The position numbers and the translations under genes were made by a program. A stretch of DNA of 64,000 bases, from NCBI GenBank assembly GCA_050950785.1, contig JBMNIG010000009.1:1-64000 (forward strand). The letters run 5' to 3'. How positions within the stretch are numbered: the first letter of the stretch is position 1; each line of letters begins with the position of its first letter. The notes beneath the pieces were generated by a model. That model was not told the DNA's origin. It ran no database searches and saw only the letters and a program-made list of their open reading frames with translations. This DNA is from JAAYOS01 sp050950785. Its GTDB lineage: Bacteria > Bacillota > Clostridia > Oscillospirales > JAAYOS01. Of the stretch, positions 27,901 to 35,698 are shown one piece after another.

Positions 27901-28654
27901 CAGTGCTACTATCGAGAAATGGCTACAATATGAATATCCTTACGGTGTTATGTCTTTGATCCCATCAAAAATTACAGCTACACAGCTTAAAGGTAAAGCA
28001 TATGAATTTGAATTGAGTGAACAAGCTCAGTTATTGGACACTGCTGAAAAAACAGATATACATCTTACAAATTCCGAGGAATCTCACCACAACACTATCA
28101 CAGTTCTGCGTCGGCCAAAGTTTATAAGTGGTACCACAGGCCTTACACCCGCAGAGCGTGGGACTGCTCTACATTTGGCAATGCAATTTGTGGATCTTTT
28201 ACGTTGCAAGGATCTGCCTTCAATCGAGGAAGAAATCGATAGGCTAAGAGATAAGAGGATCCTGACAGAGCAGCAGGCTAGTGCAGTCGATCCAAACAAG
28301 ATCTTGAATTTCATGAAGTCAGAGCTGGGACAACGTATGCTGTCTGCAAAGTCTGTTCAAAGGGAGTTTAAGTTCTCGTTACTTGATGATTGCAGCAATT
28401 ATTTTCCTACCGATCACAAGGGGGATAAGATCCTGGTTCAAGGTGTCTGTGACTTGTTTTTTGAAGAGGATGACGGCATAGTTATCGTAGACTTTAAATC
28501 GGATCGAATAAGCAGCAACATGCTTCAAAAGAGAGCAATGTCCTATCGCCCTCAGATCGAGCTTTACAGTCGTGCCCTTGAGAGAATTACTTCAAAAAGG
28601 GTAAAGGAGAAAAATCTCTATTTCTTTGCAATCGATCAGGTCGTACAGATATAA
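24977..28654 (+). CDS. addA: ATP-dependent helicase/nuclease AddAB, subunit A
   Basis: The 1225-residue A subunit: an active SF1A helicase with a C-terminal RecB-type nuclease. Seen: LTSEQKNAVF (Q motif), Walker A AAAGSGKTR (about 23-31), LIDEFQDTN (about 397), GDVKQSIYRFR, RIMTIHSKGMEFP-type motif V, and AMTRAKDKL. The nuclease part shows GTALHLAMQ (about 1057), VDFKSDRIS (about 1175) and RPQIELYSRAL. It provides the motor and one nuclease for homologous repair. With the neighbouring pcrA gene broken, AddA is the only intact UvrD-type helicase in the window. Confidence 0.97.
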   Translation: MAVSLTSEQKNAVFSRDRNTLVAAAAGSGKTRVIIERIMDKLIGSMGCNITDFLIITFTNAAAGELRDRLERELSDRIRLNPSDRNLRRQLTLLPRAQITTIDSFCYSVLREFSHLCEVNPSVAIVEGAEAELLMAEALENSIESLYGEIEGLPDFAALAELLSAARDDRLLSSAISDAYEKIQSHPFPDLWMKEMLSLYENPPSDFEDTIWGAYLLERARSSAKNSLDLLKKAIQLLEDEPMLSEKYSPVIAGDIQQTEHFLNRSAFGWDEAVKAAAIPVSKLAPAPRNYPDPEFRDRIKAMRESWKDCWNSIKETLAEPGAVHLSEIRIIVPALRGLFLAVRRFEDTYKGLKASRGVMDFNDISHAVIKLLCVRKDNELIPSETADLISSRYAEVLIDEFQDTNELQNLLAKMLTDSRNNLFMVGDVKQSIYRFRLAEPEIFQQYYMTYDDYTEDMEHGKPARVILSKNFRSRPEVIDAVNSVFPHLMIGGFTQISYGNREQLYNGRECEQYTPEQNPYKPEFCVIDVPTPESDEEESIGKTEVEADYVADRIRLMLDTGFMIEDGGEKRRIRCEDIVILLRSASSKAEYFERALAAKGIESSTDKGGAKRTSELLAVLSILAVIDNAYQDIPLVGMMTSPVYQFTPDELSEIRSKLRRGAFYDAVVKAAKEGNQKCIDFLESLRSLRTYSGDNGVDRLLWHIYTITGLPGIYSAMADGASRRRNLMRLYEHAVAYEKDGRRGISGFINYIEKTLSKGTFSSDDSTRPGAVRIMTIHKSKGMEFPVVFLCDLSSKFNLDDTRKPVLVHPKTGIGLKILDRERLYQYPTLVYTAVSRKIREESLAEEMRILYVAMTRAKDKLIMTCAFPDANRKVASILKNSDLDNPEKLLSADGPSKWLLPIIASHPSGKQLREISNTPYFSCDEPGDWSVNLIYNDDHGNKPATRNSESEYPIQQNSEVVVADICDNEIEGFSATIEKWLQYEYPYGVMSLIPSKITATQLKGKAYEFELSEQAQLLDTAEKTDIHLTNSEESHHNTITVLRRPKFISGTTGLTPAERGTALHLAMQFVDLLRCKDLPSIEEEIDRLRDKRILTEQQASAVDPNKILNFMKSELGQRMLSAKSVQREFKFSLLDDCSNYFPTDHKGDKILVQGVCDLFFEEDDGIVIVDFKSDRISSNMLQKRAMSYRPQIELYSRALERITSKRVKEKNLYFFAIDQVVQI

Positions 28655-28657
28655 AAA

Positions 28658-28697
28658 GATGTACGACCGGTAATCACTAGACCCGCTATCGTACATC
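28658..28697 (+). terminator. Probable terminator after addA
   Basis: GATGTACGA (28658-28666) pairs with TCGTACATC (28689-28697) around a 22-base loop; only a weak T-tract follows. Confidence 0.5.
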
Positions 28698-28773
28698 CTT
28701 ATGTGTTCTGAATCGACTCTGATATGCAATGTATACTTTTTGATGCTTCATCAGCACGCTCTTCAAATCCAGA

Positions 28774-28974
28774 TTATTTCAGACCGAATTTCTTGTTAAA
28801 GCGATCTACACGGCCTCCGGTGTCTACCAGCTTTTGTTTGCCGGTAAAGAATGGATGGCAGTTGGAGCATACTTCAACGCGAATATCCTTTTTTGTTGAA
28901 CCGGTATTGATAACCGTACCACAAGCACACTGAATGGTTGTCTGCTGGTAATCAGGATGAATCCCTTTCTTCAT
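28774..28974 (-). CDS. rpmE: 50S ribosomal protein L31
   Basis: A 66-residue L31 of the zinc-binding (C+) type: MKKGIHPDYQQTTIQCACG, then VEVCSNCHPFFTGKQK, with the metal cysteines CxC and CxxC visible. It sits on the large ribosomal subunit at the bridge to the small subunit. The start at 28974 has GAGGTG six bases upstream; a GTG three codons earlier is part of that site. Its own consensus-like promoter is at 29015-29043. Confidence 0.97.
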   Translation of the reverse strand: MKKGIHPDYQQTTIQCACGTVINTGSTKKDIRVEVCSNCHPFFTGKQKLVDTGGRVDRFNKKFGLK

Positions 28975-29014
28975 TGAGTTCACCTCTTTCTAAATACTCG
29001 AAGTAACGGACAAA

Positions 29015-29043
29015 AGTATATCACGGCTCAAGCCAAATTGCAA
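29015..29043 (-). promoter_or_regulatory. Promoter of rpmE
   Basis: TTGCAA (29043-29038) and TATACT (29020-29015) are 17 bases apart on the minus strand. Confidence 0.75.
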
Positions 29044-29118
29044 CAACTTTTCCACACTAAACGATATCAAATGATTTGCATTTCAGGTTATAGCCTCCAT
29101 ATGACAAAGTTCTGATGT

Positions 29119-29146
29119 TTGCTTTTTCCATCGACTATGTTATAGT
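29119..29146 (+). promoter_or_regulatory. Promoter of the acyltransferase operon
   Basis: TTGCTT (29119-29124) and TATAGT (29141-29146) are 16 bases apart, 28 bases before the start codon. Confidence 0.6.
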
Positions 29147-29174
29147 AAAGTAATAGTATATTTAGGGGTGCGCT

Positions 29175-30359
29175 ATGAGATATATCACTCATGTCAGAAT
29201 TTACATGTTTGTCAAAAAGCTTTTAGGTGGTTTACTCGCACGAATATATCACTTCAACGCTGATAAGGCATCGGTTTCAGCTACTCCTTATCTCGTTATT
29301 GCAAATCATGTGACAAATTATGACCCAATCCTGTTGGGAATTGCCTTTGACAAGCACATGTACTTTGTAGCAGGAGAGCATCTTTATCGAGGCAATCCTA
29401 TAATGCGTTTAGCAACGCGCTTATTTTCCCCAATAAGCAGGATCAAGGGAAAGAGCGGTGCCACAACCACGATCAAAATCCTAAAGACTCTTAAGAGCGG
29501 TGCGAATGTCTGCCTTTTTGCCGAGGGCAACACGACCTTTAACGGAGTTACCGATCCTGTCTCAGCCTCCACCGGTAAACTGGCCAAGATTTCAGGGGCT
29601 ACACTTGTAACTTATCGGATCGAAGGTGCATATCTTGCTTTCCCAAGATGGGGTAGGGGTCTGAGGAGCGGACCTGTTTCTGGCCATATAGTTAATATAT
29701 ATTCACCCGACAAGCTGCAGACTATGACAGTTAGTGAGGTAACAGATGCAATAAATTCTGATATCTATGAAGATGCTTTTGAACGGCAGGCAGAAAGTCC
29801 GAAAGTGTACCCCGGCAAACGCCTTGCAGAACGTTTGGAGTTAGCATTATATATTTGCCCTAAATGCATGCAGATCGGAACATTAAAAAGTGTTGGCAAT
29901 ACTTTTTTCTGCAAATGCGGCTTTTCTGCACGCTTCACTGAAACGGGATTTTTTAACGGAAAGGACTTGCCCTTTACAACTGTAAGTGAGTGGGATGCAT
30001 GGCAGGATGCACATTTGACTATACTTGCCGAACAACTACCAGAGGAACCATTATTTAGAGACAAAAATTTTGTTCTAAAAAGGGTACTCGATACGCATAA
30101 AGCGGTTACAGAAACTAGAGGGATACTATCCATGTCAGCATATGAACTTGTCTGCGGTGACCGGCGCTTTCCAATAAACAATATCTCCGGTATGGCCATT
30201 CATGGTCCGGCAAATCTTGTGTTTAATGTGGGAAGGGACTACTACGAATTAAGACCAACAACACCCCAATGTGCAAGAAAGTATTATACATTCTATAACA
30301 AGCTCAAAGATATTCACAATAGAAGAAGAGAACAACGGAAGTCAAATGGCGACAGTTAA
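29175..30359 (+). CDS. PlsC-like lysophospholipid acyltransferase with C-terminal zinc-ribbon region
   Basis: A 394-residue protein. The N-terminal half is a PlsC/LPLAT domain with NHVTNYD (HX4D, residues 45-50) and the acyl-acceptor motif FAEGN (about 115-119). It should transfer fatty acyl groups to a lysophospholipid or related acceptor at the membrane. The C-terminal half is unusual: CPKC (228-231) and CKC (246-248) look like a zinc ribbon, followed by about 140 residues that I do not recognise. It is probably cotranscribed with the GltS-type symporter 58 bases downstream. Confidence 0.85.
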   Translation: MRYITHVRIYMFVKKLLGGLLARIYHFNADKASVSATPYLVIANHVTNYDPILLGIAFDKHMYFVAGEHLYRGNPIMRLATRLFSPISRIKGKSGATTTIKILKTLKSGANVCLFAEGNTTFNGVTDPVSASTGKLAKISGATLVTYRIEGAYLAFPRWGRGLRSGPVSGHIVNIYSPDKLQTMTVSEVTDAINSDIYEDAFERQAESPKVYPGKRLAERLELALYICPKCMQIGTLKSVGNTFFCKCGFSARFTETGFFNGKDLPFTTVSEWDAWQDAHLTILAEQLPEEPLFRDKNFVLKRVLDTHKAVTETRGILSMSAYELVCGDRRFPINNISGMAIHGPANLVFNVGRDYYELRPTTPQCARKYYTFYNKLKDIHNRRREQRKSNGDS

Positions 30360-30417
30360 AATAAATGATTTTATGTATGCCGTAAATAGTTTATGAGTTA
30401 GAAAGGATAATATTATA

Positions 30418-31839
30418 ATGACAACTGGAATGAATTTCTGGGATAGTGATGTTTGGTCTTTTGTTATTGCCATCACGATCCTTTTTGCAGGTATGATGAC
30501 GGCCAATTCTCTTCGTAACGTTATTAAACCACTTCGCACTTTGATGATACCAAGCTCTGTTCTCGGCGGTTTCATTATTCTTTTTGTTGGTCTAATATAC
30601 AAATTGATTACTGGCAACCCCATGATACAGCAAAACACACTTGAATCCCTTACATATCATGGGCTCGGGCTTGGATTTGTAGCAATGACACTTCGCAAAA
30701 TTGAAAAGAGAAAGGATAGAAAGTCAAAATCAGGTGGGTTTGATTCAGGCATTACAATTGTTGCAACATATCTGTTACAAGCTGTTTTGGGACTTACGAT
30801 TTCGATCACATTGTATCATCTAATGGGCAGTTTTGCAGGTTCCGGATTACTACTGCCTATGGGATTTGGACAGGGACCGGGACAATCATACAATTGGGGC
30901 CGCACATATGAAAACTTATATGGTTTTAAAAACGGTACAAGCTTTGGTCTAACGGTTGCGGCGATGGGTTTCGTTTGCGCCAGTATCGGTGGTGTTACTT
31001 ACCTTAATATACTTCGCAAAAAGGGCAAATTCAGCGGAGATATCGGTGATTTTATAAAAGATGAAAACCTGAGTGCCGACAAAATATCCGGGGATAATGA
31101 GATACCTCTCTCTGAATCGATGGATAAATTCACTGTACAACTAGCGTTAGTTTTTATAGCTTACATCCTGGCCTTTTTGTTTATGAAAGGGATAAATCTG
31201 ATAATTGAAACGGATGTATTGGGAGATTTTGGATATAACACTGTGCGTCCTCTCATATGGGGATTCAACTTTATCTTTGGAACTATTTTCGCAATGCTAC
31301 TAAAAGCAGTTTTCTTCGGATTGCAGAAAAAAGGAATCGTACAAAGGGAATATATGAACAATTTTTTGCAAAATCGAATTGCCGGTTTTATGTTTGACAT
31401 GATGGTTGTCGCTTCTATCGCAGCTATAGATTTATCTGCATTTTTGCATTCCGAATTCATTCTTCAACTGACACTGCTCTGCGTACTGGGTGGGGTTTCC
31501 ACTTACTTGTACCTCGATTATCTATGTAAGAAAGTATTTCCCACTTATGAGCATGAGGCTTTCCTTTCTCTTTATGGTATGCTTACAGGGACTGCCAGTA
31601 CCGGAATTATTTTGCTGCGAGAGTACGATCCGAAATTTACGACATCAGCTGCGGATAACTTGATTTTATCACAGCCGTGGGCAATACTTTTTGGATTTCC
31701 TATGCTACTGCTACTAAGCTTTGCACCGCAAAGCGTACTTATGGCTACAATATCTTTAGCCATTCTAAGCGTTCTATTTATCGTTATGAACCTGATATGT
31801 TTCCGCCGCTCTCTGTTTAGAAAAAAGTCTAAATCGTAA
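30418..31839 (+). CDS. GltS-type sodium/glutamate symporter family protein
   Basis: A 473-residue integral membrane protein with about ten to twelve hydrophobic helices and the GltS family pattern: SSVLGGFIILFVGLIY early, GFGQGPGQSYNWG in the first re-entrant region, and GMLTGTASTGIILLREYDP in the second. GltS proteins carry glutamate in with sodium. The two re-entrant loops are conserved here, but the substrate is inferred only from the family. A hydrophilic stretch of about 45 residues near 200-245 separates the two halves. Confidence 0.85.
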   Translation: MTTGMNFWDSDVWSFVIAITILFAGMMTANSLRNVIKPLRTLMIPSSVLGGFIILFVGLIYKLITGNPMIQQNTLESLTYHGLGLGFVAMTLRKIEKRKDRKSKSGGFDSGITIVATYLLQAVLGLTISITLYHLMGSFAGSGLLLPMGFGQGPGQSYNWGRTYENLYGFKNGTSFGLTVAAMGFVCASIGGVTYLNILRKKGKFSGDIGDFIKDENLSADKISGDNEIPLSESMDKFTVQLALVFIAYILAFLFMKGINLIIETDVLGDFGYNTVRPLIWGFNFIFGTIFAMLLKAVFFGLQKKGIVQREYMNNFLQNRIAGFMFDMMVVASIAAIDLSAFLHSEFILQLTLLCVLGGVSTYLYLDYLCKKVFPTYEHEAFLSLYGMLTGTASTGIILLREYDPKFTTSAADNLILSQPWAILFGFPMLLLLSFAPQSVLMATISLAILSVLFIVMNLICFRRSLFRKKSKS

Positions 31840-31869
31840 CTGTATAACTGCGTAGGGGGAGAGATACTA

Positions 31870-32493
31870 TTGTTTTTGATACCACACAGCTATGGTGAAG
31901 CATTATTTATTGAGAAGCGTTCCAAATTCATAGGAAGAGTCTGGCGGTGTGAGAGTGAAAAAGAAGCACTCGATCATATCTCTGAAATGAGAACCAAACA
32001 TTGGGATGCCACTCACAATGTATATGCTTACTCTATACGTGAAGGTCAAATAAGTCGATATTCGGATGATGGCGAGCCGCAAGGAACAGCCGGTGTACCT
32101 GTGTTGGAGGTATTTAAAAGAGAGAATATCAATAACTTTCTTTGCGTTGTGACTCGCTACTTTGGCGGCGTACTTTTAGGCGCTGGTGGCCTTGTTAGGG
32201 CATACGCCCATTCAGCTAAGCTTGCCCTTGATGCAGCAGGGATAGCTGAAATGAGGCCAGTTTCCATTGCGGTCATAACTTGTCCTTATCATCTGTTTGA
32301 TAAGATAAAGGTAGAATTGGCTGCTCAAGGCGGGGAGGTTCGCGATACAGCTTATGGCGTTGAGATTAAAATGGAAATCTCAGTTCCTGCAAATACCTAC
32401 CAGATCTTTGTCGATAAGATAAATGAATTGTCTTCAGGGTCCATCAGTCCCGAATATATGGGTGATGAATATATTCCTGTTAAGGTTGACTAA
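31870..32493 (+). CDS. YigZ/IMPACT family protein
   Basis: A 207-residue protein with the UPF0029 N-terminal domain (EKRSKFIGRVWRC, then YSDDGEPQGTAGVPVLEVF and VVTRYFGGVLLGAGGLVRAY) and a C-terminal DUF1949 domain. The eukaryotic relative IMPACT modulates GCN2; the bacterial role is not settled. The start is TTG with a GGGGGAGAG ribosome site. It is the third gene in a plus-strand run after the acyltransferase and the symporter. Confidence 0.94.
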   Translation: MFLIPHSYGEALFIEKRSKFIGRVWRCESEKEALDHISEMRTKHWDATHNVYAYSIREGQISRYSDDGEPQGTAGVPVLEVFKRENINNFLCVVTRYFGGVLLGAGGLVRAYAHSAKLALDAAGIAEMRPVSIAVITCPYHLFDKIKVELAAQGGEVRDTAYGVEIKMEISVPANTYQIFVDKINELSSGSISPEYMGDEYIPVKVD

Positions 32494-32530
32494 CCGACAA
32501 ATTGTTATAAATAAACAAGTTTTTTCACTG

Positions 32531-32614
32531 CTAAGCAGGAGGTTCCCCACATCTTAGGACCTCTTAAATGGTGGAATGATTTGATGTTGATAGCCGTGTT
32601 TAAGCGGCTTTTTT
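32531..32614 (+). ncRNA. Structured intergenic element ending in a terminator
   Basis: Downstream of yigZ. CTAAG (32531-32535) can pair with CTTAG (32553-32557), AGGAGGT (32537-32543) with ACCTCTT (32559-32565), and CCAC (32547-32550) with GTGG (32571-32574), overlapping like a pseudoknot or switch. An AGCCG/CGGCT hairpin with a six-T run (32592-32614) ends it. It could be the 3' end of the yigZ message, a small RNA or an attenuated leader. I do not recognise a known riboswitch class. The terminator is the best-supported part. Confidence 0.4.
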
Positions 32615-32783
32615 GAACCAAACAGCGACTGTTCGATTTGAACCAGACTACCTTTGCTTAATTAAATGAAACCTTGTTTAGAATGTTTTCTAAAAAATAT
32701 TTGCAAATAACAAAGATAATAAAAGTAAAATGAGGGTTGGACGTCGTATATAGTATATAGGGGAGTCATGGGGGTGACAGATA

Positions 32784-33812
32784 GTGACAATACGCGAGCT
32801 TTATCAGCGAACTGAGTCGGAAATGCTCGCTTCTTATGCTGTAAGATCCTCAGAATCAACAGGACGAAAAACCGCGATAGCTGAGTGTGACATGCGGACA
32901 TGCTTTCAGCGTGATGTCGATAGAATAACACACTGCAAAGCGTTCCGAAGACTTATGCGCAAAACACAGGTTTTTCTGAGTCCGGAGGGTGATCATTACC
33001 GCACCCGACTTACTCACACCCTAGAAGTTTCCAGAATAGCGCGAACGATCGCCCGTGCGCTTAAGCTAAACGAAGACCTGGTCGAAGCTATCGCTCTTTC
33101 ACATGATCTTGGACACACACCATTTGGACATGCCGGAGAATATGCTCTAAATGATGTAGTACCGGGAGGTTTTTTCCACAACGAGCAGAGCGTAAGAGTT
33201 GTTGAGCAAATTGAATCGGATGGCAAGGGACTAAATCTAAGCTTTGAAGTTATCGACGGCATTAGATTCCACACTGGCACACAATATGCTTCGACTTCTG
33301 AAGGGCGTCTTGTAAAATTCGCCGACCGTATTGCTTACATAAACCATGACATCGACGATGCAATACGGGCCGGGATTTTAAAAGATGATGATATTCCGAC
33401 CCATCTTTCAAAAATCCTTGGTAATAACTACAGTATAAGAATCGATACTATGGTTCGTGACGTCATCAGCAACAGTGTTGAGGGCAATATAAGCATGTCT
33501 GCAGAAATTGGCCAGGCAATGATGGAGCTTCGTGAGTTTATGTTTGAGGCAGTTTACAAAAATCCCATTGCAAAAGGCGAGGAGACTAAGGCTCAGGATA
33601 TGTTGAAAAAACTCTATGAGTTTTTTGTCAAGAACCCAGACAAGCTGACAGATGAATATCTAAGGATTGCTGATAAAGACGGTGTAGAACGTGCTGTATG
33701 TGATTATGTGGCCGGAATGACAGACTCATATGCAGTTAATTGCTTTGAGAGACTTTTCGTTCCAAAGGGCTGGGGATTTATTGAATCCAGCAGGATCGAT
33801 CAGTTTGAATAG
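32784..33812 (+). CDS. dgt: deoxyguanosinetriphosphate triphosphohydrolase-like HD protein
   Basis: A 342-residue HD-domain protein that splits dNTPs to deoxynucleoside and triphosphate. The metal ligands are visible: RLTHTLEVSRIARTIA (H), ALSHDLGHTPFGHAGE (HD and H), and KFADRIAYINHDIDDA (D). The N-terminal FQRDVDRITHCKAFRRLMRKTQVF is typical. The start is GTG behind GGGGGTG. The order dgt-dnaG-rpoD is common in Clostridia and ties it to DNA replication. Confidence 0.95.
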   Translation: MTIRELYQRTESEMLASYAVRSSESTGRKTAIAECDMRTCFQRDVDRITHCKAFRRLMRKTQVFLSPEGDHYRTRLTHTLEVSRIARTIARALKLNEDLVEAIALSHDLGHTPFGHAGEYALNDVVPGGFFHNEQSVRVVEQIESDGKGLNLSFEVIDGIRFHTGTQYASTSEGRLVKFADRIAYINHDIDDAIRAGILKDDDIPTHLSKILGNNYSIRIDTMVRDVISNSVEGNISMSAEIGQAMMELREFMFEAVYKNPIAKGEETKAQDMLKKLYEFFVKNPDKLTDEYLRIADKDGVERAVCDYVAGMTDSYAVNCFERLFVPKGWGFIESSRIDQFE

Positions 33813-33880
33813 TAAACTACTTAAAATATAATCTTTTCGAATCGATAAATAGAATAATTTATGAAAAATTGTCTAATATA

Positions 33881-33909
33881 TTGACAAATAATAAACATTC
33901 TCAAATATT
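33881..33909 (+). promoter_or_regulatory. Promoter of the dnaG-rpoD operon
   Basis: TTGACA (33881-33886) and AATATT (33904-33909) are 17 bases apart, 37 bases before the preferred dnaG start. Confidence 0.6.
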
Positions 33910-33946
33910 CATGTAGATTCGATACTTGGCCAGGGGGGTGGTGTTT

Positions 33947-35698
33947 TTGTATTTTTCTGCCGAATTTCTTGAGGAACTGTCGGAGCGGGCCAATATCGTT
34001 GATATAGTATCCGATTATACTCAGCTGAAGTTAAAGGGATCGAACTACTTTGGTTTATGTCCCTTTCACTCTGAAAAAACACCCTCTTTTTCTGTCTCGG
34101 CTGACAAGGAGTTCTTTCATTGTTTTGGATGTGGTGTAGGGGGAGACGTTATAACCTTCGTCATGCGCGCCGAAAACCTTGATTTTACCGACGCTATCCG
34201 CTTTCTTTCAGAGAAGTTGGGGCTGTCTTTGCCCGAGGTAAACGACTATGGAGGGGCTGAGCGAAGAGCAAGGATCCTTGAGCTGAATACGTTTGCTGCC
34301 AGATATTTCCATGACTGTCTTATGAGTGCTGAAGGACAGCAGGCAAGAAACTACCTGAAAAACAGAGGGATCACCGATCGGACTATCAGGCGCTTTGGTA
34401 TAGGATATGCTCCTGATTATTGGGACGGGTTGATAAAGGCTGCTAAGGGTTTTGAAAAATCAGAACTTTTAGAGGCAAGGTTGGTGGTAAGCAACAAAAG
34501 TACCGGCGGGATATATGATATGTTTCGGGGACGGGTGATATTTCCCATAATCGATATACGTGGGAACGTCATAGCATTTGGAGGAAGGCTACTGGGAGAC
34601 GGTGGACCAAAGTATCTTAATTCTCCTGATACCCCTGTATACAACAAGAGTCGTCACTTGTTTGCACTGAATATGGCTAAAAAATCAAAAAGTAGAAGAT
34701 ACATCCTAGCTGAGGGATATATGGATGTTGTATCACTTCATCAAGCAGGTTTTGATACTGCTGTAGCCTCACTCGGAACGTCACTTACAGATCAACAGGC
34801 AAGATTACTTGCTAAGTATGCAGATGAAGTTGTTATTGCTTATGATAGTGACGGGGCAGGTAGAAGTGCTGCAGATCGTGCCATAGAACTTTTAGAGAAG
34901 ACAAATGTGAAAGTTAAGTTAGTTGACTATCCCGGTGCAAAGGACCCGGATGAGTATATCAAAAAATTTGGCGCTGAAGCATTCCGTCTACGACTCGACA
35001 GATCAGAAAACCAAATCGAATATAAATTGGATTTGGTCAAAAGTAAGTATGACCTGAGCAATGACGAGCAACGTATAGAATTTTTGAAGGAGTCGGCGCA
35101 GGTATTGAGTAGGATCGACAATCCTGTTGAGATGGCCGTTTATGTGGCAAGGGTTGCCGAAACCGGAAAAGTAGATCAATCGGTTTTGGAACGGGAAATA
35201 AAACTGTTGACAAAAGCACGGCTCAAAAGAGAACGAGGAAAGCAACGACAACGTACTCTCAGACCAACGCTTTCGGTACAGCCGAAGGCTAAAGAGCTCC
35301 GGTATAAAAACGTCCGTTCTGCTGTAGCTGAGGAGAGATTACTATCACTGCTATTATGTGATTTATCTCTCATCGAAACTGCGTCTAAATTATTGACACC
35401 GGAGCAATTTTCTTCCGATACACTTGGGAAGACTTACGGTATATTGATATCTCACTTAAAAAGCAATAAGCCCTTTTCAACAGCGCTTCTTTCTCAATCA
35501 TTAAATGTTGATGAGATGGAACATATAAGCTCAATTCTGGTTAAAAGCGTTCCGGAAGGTGATAAAATGCAGGCATTAAGGGACTACATAGAGGTCATAC
35601 TTGAAGAGTACGAGAAGAGTTTATTGAGTGAAAAAGAGCTTTTGCTTCGTGAATGGCAGAGAATGAAAGGAAAAAAAGGGTTGGAGGATAGACCATGA
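33947..35698 (+). CDS. dnaG: DNA primase
   Basis: Makes RNA primers at the replication fork. About 583 residues. The N-terminal CHC2 zinc finger is CPFHSEKTPSF...FFHCFGCG (about 34-60). The catalytic core has GRVIFPIIDIRGNVIAFGGR and the TOPRIM motifs LAEGYMDV (Glu) and AYDSDGAGRSA (DxD). A C-terminal helicase-binding domain follows a basic linker. I place the start at TTG 33947 (MYFSAEFLEEL), eight bases after a G-rich ribosome site; the frame is open to 33926. The stop overlaps the rpoD start in ATGA, so the two are translationally coupled. Confidence 0.96.
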   Translation: MYFSAEFLEELSERANIVDIVSDYTQLKLKGSNYFGLCPFHSEKTPSFSVSADKEFFHCFGCGVGGDVITFVMRAENLDFTDAIRFLSEKLGLSLPEVNDYGGAERRARILELNTFAARYFHDCLMSAEGQQARNYLKNRGITDRTIRRFGIGYAPDYWDGLIKAAKGFEKSELLEARLVVSNKSTGGIYDMFRGRVIFPIIDIRGNVIAFGGRLLGDGGPKYLNSPDTPVYNKSRHLFALNMAKKSKSRRYILAEGYMDVVSLHQAGFDTAVASLGTSLTDQQARLLAKYADEVVIAYDSDGAGRSAADRAIELLEKTNVKVKLVDYPGAKDPDEYIKKFGAEAFRLRLDRSENQIEYKLDLVKSKYDLSNDEQRIEFLKESAQVLSRIDNPVEMAVYVARVAETGKVDQSVLEREIKLLTKARLKRERGKQRQRTLRPTLSVQPKAKELRYKNVRSAVAEERLLSLLLCDLSLIETASKLLTPEQFSSDTLGKTYGILISHLKSNKPFSTALLSQSLNVDEMEHISSILVKSVPEGDKMQALRDYIEVILEEYEKSLLSEKELLLREWQRMKGKKGLEDRP

